The translations under genes and the position numbers were made by a program. Positions 25,655 to 33,351 of a DNA stretch of 60,503 nucleotides are shown here, piece after piece (position 1 is the first letter of the stretch; the number at the start of each line of letters is the position of its first letter). The notes under the pieces are model-generated. The model saw nothing but the letters and a program-made list of their open reading frames with translations, searched no databases and was not told where the DNA came from. Source of the stretch: Pseudomonadota bacterium (GTDB lineage Bacteria; Desulfobacterota; JAPLJL01). Where the stretch lies: NCBI GenBank assembly GCA_026388655.1, contig JAPLJI010000109.1, positions 1-60,503 of the forward strand. Reading direction: 5' to 3'.

Positions 25655-26689
25655 TCACACCCAGCTGATCCTGGCCTGCTCCCGTTCCACCACATTATCC
25701 ACCTTGCCCAGGGGATAGCCGAGGGCGATGGAGGTAACGATCTTCCACTGGTCGCCGATCCCGAGCTGCTTCCGGTATTTCGGGAAGAACCTGAGGGCGG
25801 TGATGATCGCGACATAGCAGGTTCCGAGCCCCAGGGAATGGGCGGCGAGCACGATGTTCTGGCCGCAGATCCCGGAATCGAGCTCGATACTCCCCACCCC
25901 CCGCTTGTCCGCGAGGATGATGATGAGGGCCGGGGCGTGGAAGAAGGTATGGTACTTGGGATCGCTCGCCACCGAGTTGATCCCGCCCCGGGCCCGCGGG
26001 TCGGTCTCACCCGGGTTGAGGCGGACGAAGATGGGCAGGAAGAGCTTCTGCCATAGAGAAAGCCGGGCGTTCTGATCCCCCGGGGTCTGTTTCTCCCGCC
26101 AGGCCTGGGGGAACATCAGGAAGGTCCCGAAACGGCAGACCTTCCGGCAGAGGACATCGATCTCGTCGATGATTTTCGGGTTGTCGATCACCACGAATTT
26201 CCAGGGCTGGTTGTTTCCCGCCGAGGGGGCGAAGCGCCCCGCTTCGATCACCCGTTTGACCACTTCCCGGCTGACCGGCTTTTTCTGAAAGAGGCGCACG
26301 CTCCTTCTTTTAAAAATCACCCTCTCGGTCTCGGTCAGCTCCTTTTCATATTCGGAAAACTTGCGGTCCCGCGAGCCCGGCAGGGGCTCCGGCCAGGTCT
26401 TCCCGCCCGCGAAAAGATCGGCGTTCTTCCAGAAGCCCTTCTCCACCCGGTATTCCCCCTCGATCCGGATCGCGCCCCGGGGGCAGACCGCCATGCAGTT
26501 CTCGCAGGCGATGCAGCGGAAATGATCGTAGCGCCGGTTGGGCCGCGCCTTTTTGTCCACGATCTCGGTCAGCTGGATCGGGCAGGCCTCCGCGCACCGC
26601 CCGCACCCGGTGCATTTTCCCGGGTCCAGCTGGAAACGCGGGAAAGCGGCCGGGGGCAGGCTCGCCCATCTCCATTTTTCGAGTCCCAT
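25655..26689 (-). CDS. Ferredoxin-nitroreductase fusion
   Basis: A 344-residue protein. Residues about 20-80 hold two [4Fe-4S] motifs (CTGCGRCAEACP and CIACENCMAVCP). From about 125 a nitroreductase domain follows: FKRRSVRLFQKKPVSREVVK (FMN-binding RRSVR), AGRFAPSAGNNQPWKFVVID, GICGQNIVLAAHSLGLGTCY and IALGYPLGKVDNVV. Such fusions are common in anaerobes and are thought to pass ferredoxin electrons to the FMN for reducing nitro-aromatics, quinones or other unsaturated substrates. The true substrate is unknown. Single gene on the minus strand. Confidence 0.88.
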   Translation of the reverse strand: MGLEKWRWASLPPAAFPRFQLDPGKCTGCGRCAEACPIQLTEIVDKKARPNRRYDHFRCIACENCMAVCPRGAIRIEGEYRVEKGFWKNADLFAGGKTWPEPLPGSRDRKFSEYEKELTETERVIFKRRSVRLFQKKPVSREVVKRVIEAGRFAPSAGNNQPWKFVVIDNPKIIDEIDVLCRKVCRFGTFLMFPQAWREKQTPGDQNARLSLWQKLFLPIFVRLNPGETDPRARGGINSVASDPKYHTFFHAPALIIILADKRGVGSIELDSGICGQNIVLAAHSLGLGTCYVAIITALRFFPKYRKQLGIGDQWKIVTSIALGYPLGKVDNVVEREQARISWV

Positions 26690-27045
26690 TGTCTCTCCCT
26701 TCTCAAAGGATATTGGGAAAAATATATGCGATAATTGACTACCTTGTCAAGAAATACTCAAACCCATGATTTCCGCTTTCCCGACCATCCCCCCGCCGGT
26801 TTTTTTCGGCCGAACGGAAAACACGATGTCAGTTATTGAGATTATAAACCCTTTGCAAAACCCGCTGTCTGTCATCCTGAGCGGCAACGAAGGATCTGGA
26901 TTTTTAAGTTCTCCATCGGAAAAGAGATTCTTCACCCTTCGACAAGCTCAGGGTTCAGAATGACAACGCGAGTGTTTTGCCACGGACTCATTAAAAGATT
27001 ATTTTTCACACATTCTTCGCCTGGCCGCACAGTTTCCGCTGGTTC
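26690..27045. repeat. Intergenic with 'TCATCCTGAGC' repeat
   Basis: Between 26866 and 26968 lies a copy of the 'tgtcatcctgagcggcaacg' ... 'caagctcagggttcagaatg' element, whose two ends are roughly inverted. Related copies are around 34690-34860 and 35200-35363. No gene is seen. Confidence 0.65.
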
Positions 27046-27074
27046 TTGTCTTCCTTATTCTTATCCATTATTAT
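27046..27074 (+). promoter_or_regulatory. Promoter of MerR-TetR regulator
   Basis: TTGTCT (27046-27051), 17 bp, TATTAT (27069-27074). The leader would be about 17 nt, with only a weak GGATAG before the ATG at 27098. Confidence 0.5.
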
Positions 27075-27097
27075 GTACAGTTACTGGATAGCAACCA

Positions 27098-28015
27098 ATG
27101 GCCCCCCGGGAAATAAAGCATTATAAAATCGCCGAGCTCGAGAAATTATCCGGTCTGCCCCGCCGCACGATCCACTTCTACCTGGCCGGGAAGCTTCTGC
27201 ATTCCCCGGCGCGCACCGGGAAGACCATGGCTTACTACGATGAAGCCCACCTGAAAAAACTCCGCTTCATCCGGGAGGTGAAAGGCCGGGGGGTTCCGCT
27301 CCTGGCCGTCCGCCGGATGATCGCCGACCGCGAAGCGGAAAACGCGGAGGCCTTCGGGGCCAGGCTCGACCCCGCCTTCGCCCGGGAAAAAGCCGCCCTG
27401 CCCCGTTCCCGGGAACCCCGGAAGCCGAAGGGAATAAAGACCCGGGAAACCATTTTGGAGGCAGGCTCCCGCCTCTTCCGCGAAAAGGGGTACCGCAACA
27501 CCCGGGTCAGCGACGTGACCCGGGGCCTGAACATCGGCAAGGGAACTTTTTATTTTTATTTCTCCGACAAGAAGGAGCTTTTCCTCGAATGCGCCCCCCA
27601 GATCTTCCGGGAGCTTTTCTCCCGGGGCCTGGCCGAGATCCGGGAGGAAAAGGATCCCCTGAAGCGGCTCATCCTCCGGGCCGAGACCGTCCTCCCCGTC
27701 CTCTCCGAATTCGCGGTGATCATCGATCTCGCCCGGGAGGCGCTCCTGGACCCGGATCCCAAGGTCCGGAAGCTCGGCCAGGACATCATCCTTTCCATCC
27801 GCCGTCCCCTCGAATCCGACTTCGAGAATGGCATTCAGCGGGGCCTCTTCTCGCCCGGGGACAAGCGGATCGTGGGCACGCTTCTGATCGGGATTTTCGA
27901 AAGCCTCTCTTACCTCCAGGCGGTCAACCCCGAGATTTCCCCGGACGAGATCAAAAAAACCCTTTTCGGGCTCCTGACCCGCGGATTGTCGGTTCCGGAA
28001 AAGCGAAAAGGCTGA
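27098..28015 (+). CDS. MerR-TetR hybrid transcriptional regulator
   Basis: A 305-residue protein with two DNA-binding modules. Residues 5-75 are MerR-like (HYKIAELEKLSGLPRRTIHF, HLKKLRFIREVKGRGVPLLA). From about 110 a complete TetR domain follows (TRETILEAGSRLFREKGYRN, RVSDVTRGLNIGKGTFYFYF, SDKKELFLECAPQIF) with a C-terminal ligand domain. These hybrids are typical of deltaproteobacteria near acyl-CoA metabolism genes. The gene precedes the thiolase-ligase operon, whose promoter is overlapped by a perfect palindrome, so it is a good candidate for its controller. Which module binds that site cannot be read from sequence. Confidence 0.88.
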   Translation: MAPREIKHYKIAELEKLSGLPRRTIHFYLAGKLLHSPARTGKTMAYYDEAHLKKLRFIREVKGRGVPLLAVRRMIADREAENAEAFGARLDPAFAREKAALPRSREPRKPKGIKTRETILEAGSRLFREKGYRNTRVSDVTRGLNIGKGTFYFYFSDKKELFLECAPQIFRELFSRGLAEIREEKDPLKRLILRAETVLPVLSEFAVIIDLAREALLDPDPKVRKLGQDIILSIRRPLESDFENGIQRGLFSPGDKRIVGTLLIGIFESLSYLQAVNPEISPDEIKKTLFGLLTRGLSVPEKRKG

Positions 28016-28224
28016 TCCCCCGCCAGCCATCCGGAAACTATTCACTAACTATACATTGAATACGCCCCGCCGTCCCGCGCCCGGCCCGGTCCCGGTTTAT
28101 TCCCCTCTCCGCCCGGGAAATCCCCGTATTTACTGACGATGTAACCGGCGAGACCCGGCGCGGATACCCGGCCGGATTTTGAACCTTATCCAGTAAATAT
28201 CCGGCGGGAAGATACTTTTCCTAC
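28016..28224. other. Intergenic, no gene seen
   Basis: GC-rich spacer (for example 'cgcccggcccggtcccggtt') with no clear terminator or gene. Confidence 0.35.
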
Positions 28225-28253
28225 TTGACTGATCAGTCCAATTCGTTTATGCT
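28225..28253 (+). promoter_or_regulatory. Thiolase operon promoter with overlapping operator
   Basis: TTGACT (28225-28230), 17 bp, TATGCT (28248-28253). A perfect 12-bp palindrome GACTGATCAGTC (28227-28238) covers the -35 and early spacer, a standard position for repression. The motif TGACTGATCA matches the boxes upstream of the TetR gene at 20546. Confidence 0.75.
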
Positions 28254-28263
28254 TCCACTCAGT

Positions 28264-28372
28264 CAGTTTGTTCATTGTCATCCCCGCGAAACTTGTCCTC
28301 GAGAGATTAAATCGGGGAGGGGGATCCAGAAAAAAACAAATGGATTCCCGATCAGGTCGGGAATGACGGAAA
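28264..28372. repeat. 'GGATTC..GAATGAC' repeat inside the operon leader
   Basis: 'acttgtcctcgagagattaa' and 'gtcgggaatgacgg' match the 5180-5281 block. It lies between the promoter and the thiolase start, so it is transcribed as part of a roughly 140-nt leader. Confidence 0.6.
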
Positions 28373-28402
28373 AAGGTAATCGCGAAACCGAAGGGAAAAA
28401 TC

Positions 28403-29626
28403 ATGAGAGACGTAGCCATCGTCGGCGTGGGCATGACCCGCTTCGGGAAGCACCTCGAGCGGGGGATCAAGGATCTGGTTCGGGAGGCGGTGGAAAAGGT
28501 GACCGCGGACGCCGGGGTCTCCTACCCCGAAATCGAGGCCGCCTATGTGGGGAGCGGGGTGCCGGGACTGATGACCGGCCAGGAGATGATCAAGGCCCAG
28601 GTCACCCTCTCGCCCCTCGGGATCGAAGGCATCCCCATGTACAATGTCGAGAACGCCTGCGCCAGTTCCTCCACCGCCCTGCACCTCGGGTGGAACGCAG
28701 TCGGGTCCGGGCTTTACGACCTGGTCCTGATCGTCGGCTTCGAGAAGCTCTACGACCAGGACAAGAAAAAATCCTTCGCGGCCCTGGGGACGGCGGTGGA
28801 CATCGAGATGTTCAAGGCCTACCTGGAAAGCTTCCAGGCCAGCCGGGGCTCGGACGAGGAGATTCTCAAGACGGGGAGCGGGGAGAAACGCTCCGTGTTC
28901 ATGGACATGTACGCCTACTACACCCGGATCGTGATGGAACAGTATGGGCTCACCCAGAACCACTTCGCCCGGATCGCAGTCAAGAGCCACCGGAACGGCG
29001 CCCGGAACCCGAACGCCCAGTACCAGGAGGAGGTCACCCTCGAGCAGGTACTCCAGTCGGGCGATGTCTCCTTCCCCCTGACCCGGATGATGTGCGCCCC
29101 CATCGGCGACGGGGCCGCGGCCGCCATCCTCTGCTCCCGGGAAAAGGCGGCCCGCTTCACGGATAAGCCGGTCTGGATCGCGGCCAGCGTGGTCGGGAGC
29201 GGCAAGCTCTCCGCCGGGCTGGACGATTCCCTGACCAAGCGCCTCGGGCCCCGGGCCTTCCGGATGGCCGGGGTGGGGCCGGACGAGATCGATGTAATCG
29301 AGGTGCACGACACCACCTCGCCCTCGGAGATTATTACCCTGATCGAACTCGGGATCTGCCCGGGCGGAGAGGCGGCCCGCTGGATCGACGAGGGCTACCT
29401 CGAGATCGAGGGGAAAAAGCCCGCCAACACCTCCGGCGGCCTCGCCTCCAAGGGCCACCCGATCGGGGCCACCGGCCTGGGACAGATCCACGAGGTCGTC
29501 CACCAGCTCCGGGGCTCCGCGGGGCCGCGCCAGACCCGGAACCCCCGGATCGGGATGACCCATAACGGCGGAGGCATCCTGGGGGTGGACGCGGCCGCCA
29601 TGGCTCTGCATATACTTAAAAAGTAA
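28403..29626 (+). CDS. Thiolase-family acyl-CoA acyltransferase (SCP2-thiolase-like)
   Basis: A 407-residue thiolase. The acyl-accepting Cys is in VENACASSSTALHLGWNAVG (about residue 90). The second active-site His is in NTSGGLASKGHPIGATGLGQ. The usual C-terminal Cys-GGG motif is replaced by THNGGGILGVDAAAMAL, as in SCP2/archaeal-type thiolases rather than classical degradative ones. The role is condensation or cleavage of 3-oxoacyl-CoA, or a lipid-transfer-like acyltransferase. It is the first gene of an operon with an acyl-CoA ligase (10-bp gap) and possibly the SDR-ferredoxin protein. AAGGG before the ATG at 28403. Confidence 0.88.
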   Translation: MRDVAIVGVGMTRFGKHLERGIKDLVREAVEKVTADAGVSYPEIEAAYVGSGVPGLMTGQEMIKAQVTLSPLGIEGIPMYNVENACASSSTALHLGWNAVGSGLYDLVLIVGFEKLYDQDKKKSFAALGTAVDIEMFKAYLESFQASRGSDEEILKTGSGEKRSVFMDMYAYYTRIVMEQYGLTQNHFARIAVKSHRNGARNPNAQYQEEVTLEQVLQSGDVSFPLTRMMCAPIGDGAAAAILCSREKAARFTDKPVWIAASVVGSGKLSAGLDDSLTKRLGPRAFRMAGVGPDEIDVIEVHDTTSPSEIITLIELGICPGGEAARWIDEGYLEIEGKKPANTSGGLASKGHPIGATGLGQIHEVVHQLRGSAGPRQTRNPRIGMTHNGGGILGVDAAAMALHILKK

Positions 29627-29636
29627 AGAGGTGAAC

Positions 29637-31001
29637 ATGGACAATCCGGACCGCAAGTACTGGAACATGGAAATCGAGCCCCGGCTCAACACCCCGGGGA
29701 TACGCGACCTCCAGTGGCGGAAGCTCCAGGAAGCGCTGGAGTGGCAGTACGAGAACACCCCCTTCCACCGGAAGCACTTCGACCAGGCCGGGCTGAAACC
29801 CGGGGACATCCGGAGCTTCGACGACTTCACCCGGATGATCCCGGTAGTCGGCCAGGCCGAGATCCGCGAGGCGATGGCCGAACTCGGCTTCGACATGGAA
29901 AAGCTCATGCTCCACCTCTTCGGCGAGAAGCGGATGCGCGACCTTTACCTCCTCACCACCACCTCGGGGACGACCGGCATCCCCACCCCCTACCCCAACT
30001 TCGGGGCCGCCCTCGACGACTCCCAGGAGATCATGGCCCGGGCCGCCTGGCGGATCGGGGTCCGCCCCGGCGACCGGATCGGCCTCTGCTTCGGCCTTTC
30101 CATGCACGCTGCCGGCACCCCCCAGATCCTCTGGTACCGCAGGTTCCCGGGAATCACCCTCCTCCCCATCGGGGCGGAGGCGGGCACCGAAAAGATTCTC
30201 CAGTTCATGAAGATGTTCCATGTCAACATTTTCACCGGCACCCCCTCGCTGGCCCTGCACCTGATCGAGCGCTGCCCCGAGGTCCTGGGCGAGCCGGTGA
30301 AAACCCTGGGGCTCAAGATCCTGATGCTGGGAGCCGAGCCCGGGGCCGGGATCCCCGATGTCCGCGCCCGGCTCGAGCGCGAGTACGGGGCCCGGGTCTT
30401 CGACCTGGGCGCGGGCTACGGCTGTTCCTGCGACCACCCGGTCTACCAGGGCATGCACTGGCTGGCCGACGACTTGGCCTACTACGAGCTCCTCGACCCG
30501 GAGACCAAAAAGCCCGTGCCCCTCGAGCACGGGGCCACCGGGATCATGGTCGGCACCTCCCTCCACCCCGAGGCGGCGGTCTGGTTCGACCTCCGCTTCA
30601 CCATGAACGACATCCACCAGGTCTTCACCGAGCCCTGCCCCTGCGGCCTGAGCGGCTTCCGCTATAAGGTGGTAGGCCGGGCCGACGACATGCTCAAGAT
30701 CAAGGGCGTGCCGGTCTACCCCGCCGCGATCGAGGGCGTGATCCACTCCTTCCCGGAAAAACTCACCGGCTCCTTCCGGATCGTCCTGGACGAGCCGCCC
30801 CCCCGGGTGGTCCCGCCCCTGAAGCTCAAGGTCGAATACGCCGAAGGGGTGCGGGAAGAGGAACTCCCGGGGCTGGAAAAGGAAATCCTGGAAAAGATGC
30901 ATAAGCTTTTGAAAATCCGGCCCGCCTTAACCTGGCTCAAGCCCGGGACGCTCGAGCGGGCTACCAAGAAAACCCAGTTGGTGGAAAAAACCTACGAGTA
31001 A
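29637..31001 (+). CDS. PaaK-like phenylacetate/acyl-CoA ligase
   Basis: A 454-residue adenylate-forming enzyme. P-loop-like motif LYLLTTTSGTTGIPTPYPN near residue 108; tetrahedral motifs LKILMLGAEPGAGIPDVRAR and GYGCSCDHPVY; A8 hinge VVGRADDMLKIKGVPVYPAA; C-terminal lid KIRPALTWLKPGTLERATKK. PaaK-type ligases activate aromatic or short carboxylic acids to CoA thioesters. An upstream GTG (29631) is in frame, but AGAGGTGA sits best for the ATG at 29637. Coupled to the thiolase, suggesting activation and then thiolytic handling of one acid. The substrate is unknown. Confidence 0.88.
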   Translation: MDNPDRKYWNMEIEPRLNTPGIRDLQWRKLQEALEWQYENTPFHRKHFDQAGLKPGDIRSFDDFTRMIPVVGQAEIREAMAELGFDMEKLMLHLFGEKRMRDLYLLTTTSGTTGIPTPYPNFGAALDDSQEIMARAAWRIGVRPGDRIGLCFGLSMHAAGTPQILWYRRFPGITLLPIGAEAGTEKILQFMKMFHVNIFTGTPSLALHLIERCPEVLGEPVKTLGLKILMLGAEPGAGIPDVRARLEREYGARVFDLGAGYGCSCDHPVYQGMHWLADDLAYYELLDPETKKPVPLEHGATGIMVGTSLHPEAAVWFDLRFTMNDIHQVFTEPCPCGLSGFRYKVVGRADDMLKIKGVPVYPAAIEGVIHSFPEKLTGSFRIVLDEPPPRVVPPLKLKVEYAEGVREEELPGLEKEILEKMHKLLKIRPALTWLKPGTLERATKKTQLVEKTYE

Positions 31002-31003
31002 AC

Positions 31004-31076
31004 AAAATCGCCCCGTGAGACCTATCCCCACTGCAAGCAGTGGGGCATTACGGCCTCACTAAAACCCGGCGATTTT
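31004..31076. repeat. Nested hairpin repeat after the ligase gene
   Basis: Three nested stems: AAAATCGCC (31004-31012)/GGCGATTTT (31068-31076), GTGAG (31015-31019)/CTCAC (31055-31059) and CCCCACTGC (31026-31034)/GCAGTGGGG (31037-31045) with an AA loop. It could act as a weak terminator or RNA structure. A cousin 'ccccccagcaagctgagggg' lies just upstream of the next gene at 31130-31149. Confidence 0.75.
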
Positions 31077-31182
31077 CGAAGATGATATTGAACGTCATGA
31101 CATCCATTTTAAACACAATGCCGATTCATCCCCCCAGCAAGCTGAGGGGTATTCTCAGCATATTTCTATAAAGGGGGCAACC

Positions 31183-32991
31183 ATGGGAAAGACCGTCGCG
31201 ATCACCGGGGTGAACAGCTATTTCGCCGGCACCCTCCTGCCCCGGCTCGACCGGGATCCGGAGATCGAGAAAATCATCGGGATTGATGTCGCCCCCTGGA
31301 AAGGCACCTCGCCCAAGGTGACTTTCTTCCGGGAGGACATCCGCAGCCCGAAAATCGCCGGCCTCCTCCAGGGCGTGGACGCGGTCTACCACCTGGCCTT
31401 CATCGTCGGGGAGATCGCCGACAAGGAAAAGACCCGGGACATCAACATCAACGGCTCGAAGAATCTCTTCTCCGCCTGCCTCCAGAACGGGGTTAAAAAA
31501 GTCATCTACACGAGTTCGATGACCGTCTACGGCTCCCACCCGTTCCAGCCCCTGGGCCTGACCGAGGAATCCCCCCTGATCGAAAACCGGGACAGCTATT
31601 ACAACTCGAACAAGATCGCAGTGGAAAGCTTCGTGAAGGATTTCTTCAAGCCCCACCCCGGGATCACGCTTACCATTTTCCGCGCCGGCCTCCTCTGCGG
31701 CCCCCGCATCAACAACATGTTCTCAAAGCTCTGGTCCCTCAAGGTCTCGAGCCTCCCCGCCGGCCGGCAGTCCTACAACCAGTTCATCCACGAGGAGGAC
31801 CTGGGGGAGGCCCTGCATCTGGCGCTGAAGAAGGATATTCCGGGGGTCTACAACCTCACCGCCGACGACGCCATCTCGACCTTGGGGTGCTTCCGGGCCG
31901 CCGGGGTCAAGATCATTCCCCTGCCCACGCCCCTCCTGAAGGTGGTCTCCCGGATCGGTTTCGCCCTCGGGCTTTTCCCCGCCGGCTCGGGCTGGGTCAC
32001 CCTGGGCGAGTACACCATCTTCGGCCTGAACCAGAAGTTCAAGGCCGCCACCGGCTGGCGCCCGAAATATTCCTCCGAGCAGACCTTCCGGTCCTTTCTC
32101 CAGGCCCGCGCGGAACGGGCGGAGAAGAACACCGCCAAGCAGTCCCTTTTGACCTGGTTTTACCGGACCCCGGCCGTTTCCAAGCGGGGGCTGCAGGGCA
32201 TCGAAGGCCTGATCGCGCTGATCAGCAAGGTCCCCGGCCTCCGGATGGCCTGGCCCTGGCTGAGCCCCAAGAAGAACAGCATTACCTACCTGCCGACCAA
32301 CCGGAAAATCGAGCCGATCGCGCCCATGACCATCAAGGTGGGAAAGGATGTCGGATCCACCTCCAACGAAATCCTCCCGGAAAACATCCTGCACGAGCTG
32401 ATCGACCGGGCCAAGCATCACATGATCATGGACGAGTGTATCTGCCGGACTGCCTTCAAGTGCGAACATTTCACCAAGGACGTGGGCTGCATCTTCATGG
32501 GCGAGACGGCCATGTCATTCCCCCCCGGACTCGGGCGGATCGCCACCAAGGAAGAGGCGCACCGGCACGTGGACCGGGCCGTCTCGCTCGGCCTCCTGCC
32601 CCTGGCCGGCAAGGTTAACGTGGACAACACCGGTTTCCTGGTGCCCGACCGGAAGAAGCTCCTGAGCGTGTGCTTTTGCTGTCACTGCTGCTGCATGATG
32701 GGATATTTCCGCCACGCCTCCCCCGATCATCTCCGCCAGATCTTCCCACCGGTGGAGGGAATGAGCGTCACGGTCACGGAGAAATGCAAAGGTTGCGGAA
32801 CCTGCGTGGAGACCTGCGTCTTCGACGCCATCACCCTGAAGGACGGCCGGGCGGTGCACTCGGAAAAATGCCGGGCCTGCGGGCGCTGCGTAACCTACTG
32901 CCCGAACGGGGCGGTGCGGATAACCATCTCAAACCCCAATTATAAGGAGGACGTCCTCCGCCGGATCGGGTCGTTCGTGGACCTGTCTTGA
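31183..32991 (+). CDS. SDR (NAD-dependent epimerase-like) fused to cysteine-rich ferredoxin module
   Basis: A 602-residue fusion. Residues 1-300 form an extended SDR: TVAITGVNSYFAGTLLPRL (degenerate glycine motif), DAVYHLAFIVGEIADKE, VIYTSSMTVYG and the YNSNK catalytic pair (DSYYNSNKIAVESF). After a linker comes a region typical of stand-alone Fe-S proteins of anaerobes: DECICRTAFKCEHFTKDVGC, then SVCFCCHCCCMMGYFRH, then two [4Fe-4S] motifs (CKGCGTCVETC and CRACGRCVTYCP). A flavin-free link between NAD(P)H chemistry and ferredoxin is suggested, but the activity is unknown. It starts after AAAGGGGGCAACC. It is downstream of the thiolase and ligase, with a hairpin between them. Confidence 0.8.
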   Translation: MGKTVAITGVNSYFAGTLLPRLDRDPEIEKIIGIDVAPWKGTSPKVTFFREDIRSPKIAGLLQGVDAVYHLAFIVGEIADKEKTRDININGSKNLFSACLQNGVKKVIYTSSMTVYGSHPFQPLGLTEESPLIENRDSYYNSNKIAVESFVKDFFKPHPGITLTIFRAGLLCGPRINNMFSKLWSLKVSSLPAGRQSYNQFIHEEDLGEALHLALKKDIPGVYNLTADDAISTLGCFRAAGVKIIPLPTPLLKVVSRIGFALGLFPAGSGWVTLGEYTIFGLNQKFKAATGWRPKYSSEQTFRSFLQARAERAEKNTAKQSLLTWFYRTPAVSKRGLQGIEGLIALISKVPGLRMAWPWLSPKKNSITYLPTNRKIEPIAPMTIKVGKDVGSTSNEILPENILHELIDRAKHHMIMDECICRTAFKCEHFTKDVGCIFMGETAMSFPPGLGRIATKEEAHRHVDRAVSLGLLPLAGKVNVDNTGFLVPDRKKLLSVCFCCHCCCMMGYFRHASPDHLRQIFPPVEGMSVTVTEKCKGCGTCVETCVFDAITLKDGRAVHSEKCRACGRCVTYCPNGAVRITISNPNYKEDVLRRIGSFVDLS

Positions 32992-33285
32992 AAAACATAG
33001 GGCAGAGCGCAAAACCGAAAATCCCCCTCAATCCCCCTTTCGACAAAGGGGGATATCTATATATATGAGGAGGACTTTCAAACTCCCCTCTTTATGAAAA
33101 GAGGGGCGGGGGGCCTGCCCTTCGAAGCTTCAGCGAAGTAGGGAGATTTTCAAAACTCCTTACCCTCAGCTCCATGCTCCCTGCTCCTTGCTCCCTGTAC
33201 TCTTCCCTTTCACCTTTCACCTTTGACCTTTGACCTATCACCTGTTTTTAAAAACCCTCTTTCTTTTGACTTTATTTTCTGGTAA
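32992..33285. repeat. Repeat-filled gap
   Basis: No gene. It contains 'aaatccccctcaatccccct' with its fold-back 'acaaagggggat' (33020-33052), 'actcccctctttatgaaaag' with 'aggggcggggg' (33083-33112), 'cttcgaagcttcagcgaagt' (33121-33140), and phrase runs 'ctccatgctccctgctcctt' and 'tttcacctttgacctttgac' (33170-33240). Confidence 0.65.
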
Positions 33286-33351
33286 AAACATATAAATCGA
33301 AACTTCGGATGGAAATCTTTCGTAAACCAAATAAAAAAGGAGCGGGTTATA

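Noticed and set aside
31004-31076. Clear intrinsic terminator after the ligase gene
   Set aside because: The nested stems are strong but there is no proper T-tract right after the GC-rich part, so it is listed as a structured repeat.
31740-31790. SLPAGRQ peptide in the SDR protein as a repeat insertion
   Set aside because: The underlying GCCGGCCGGC is short, and homologous SDRs have a gly-arg-rich turn before the QFIH motif here, so it can be native.
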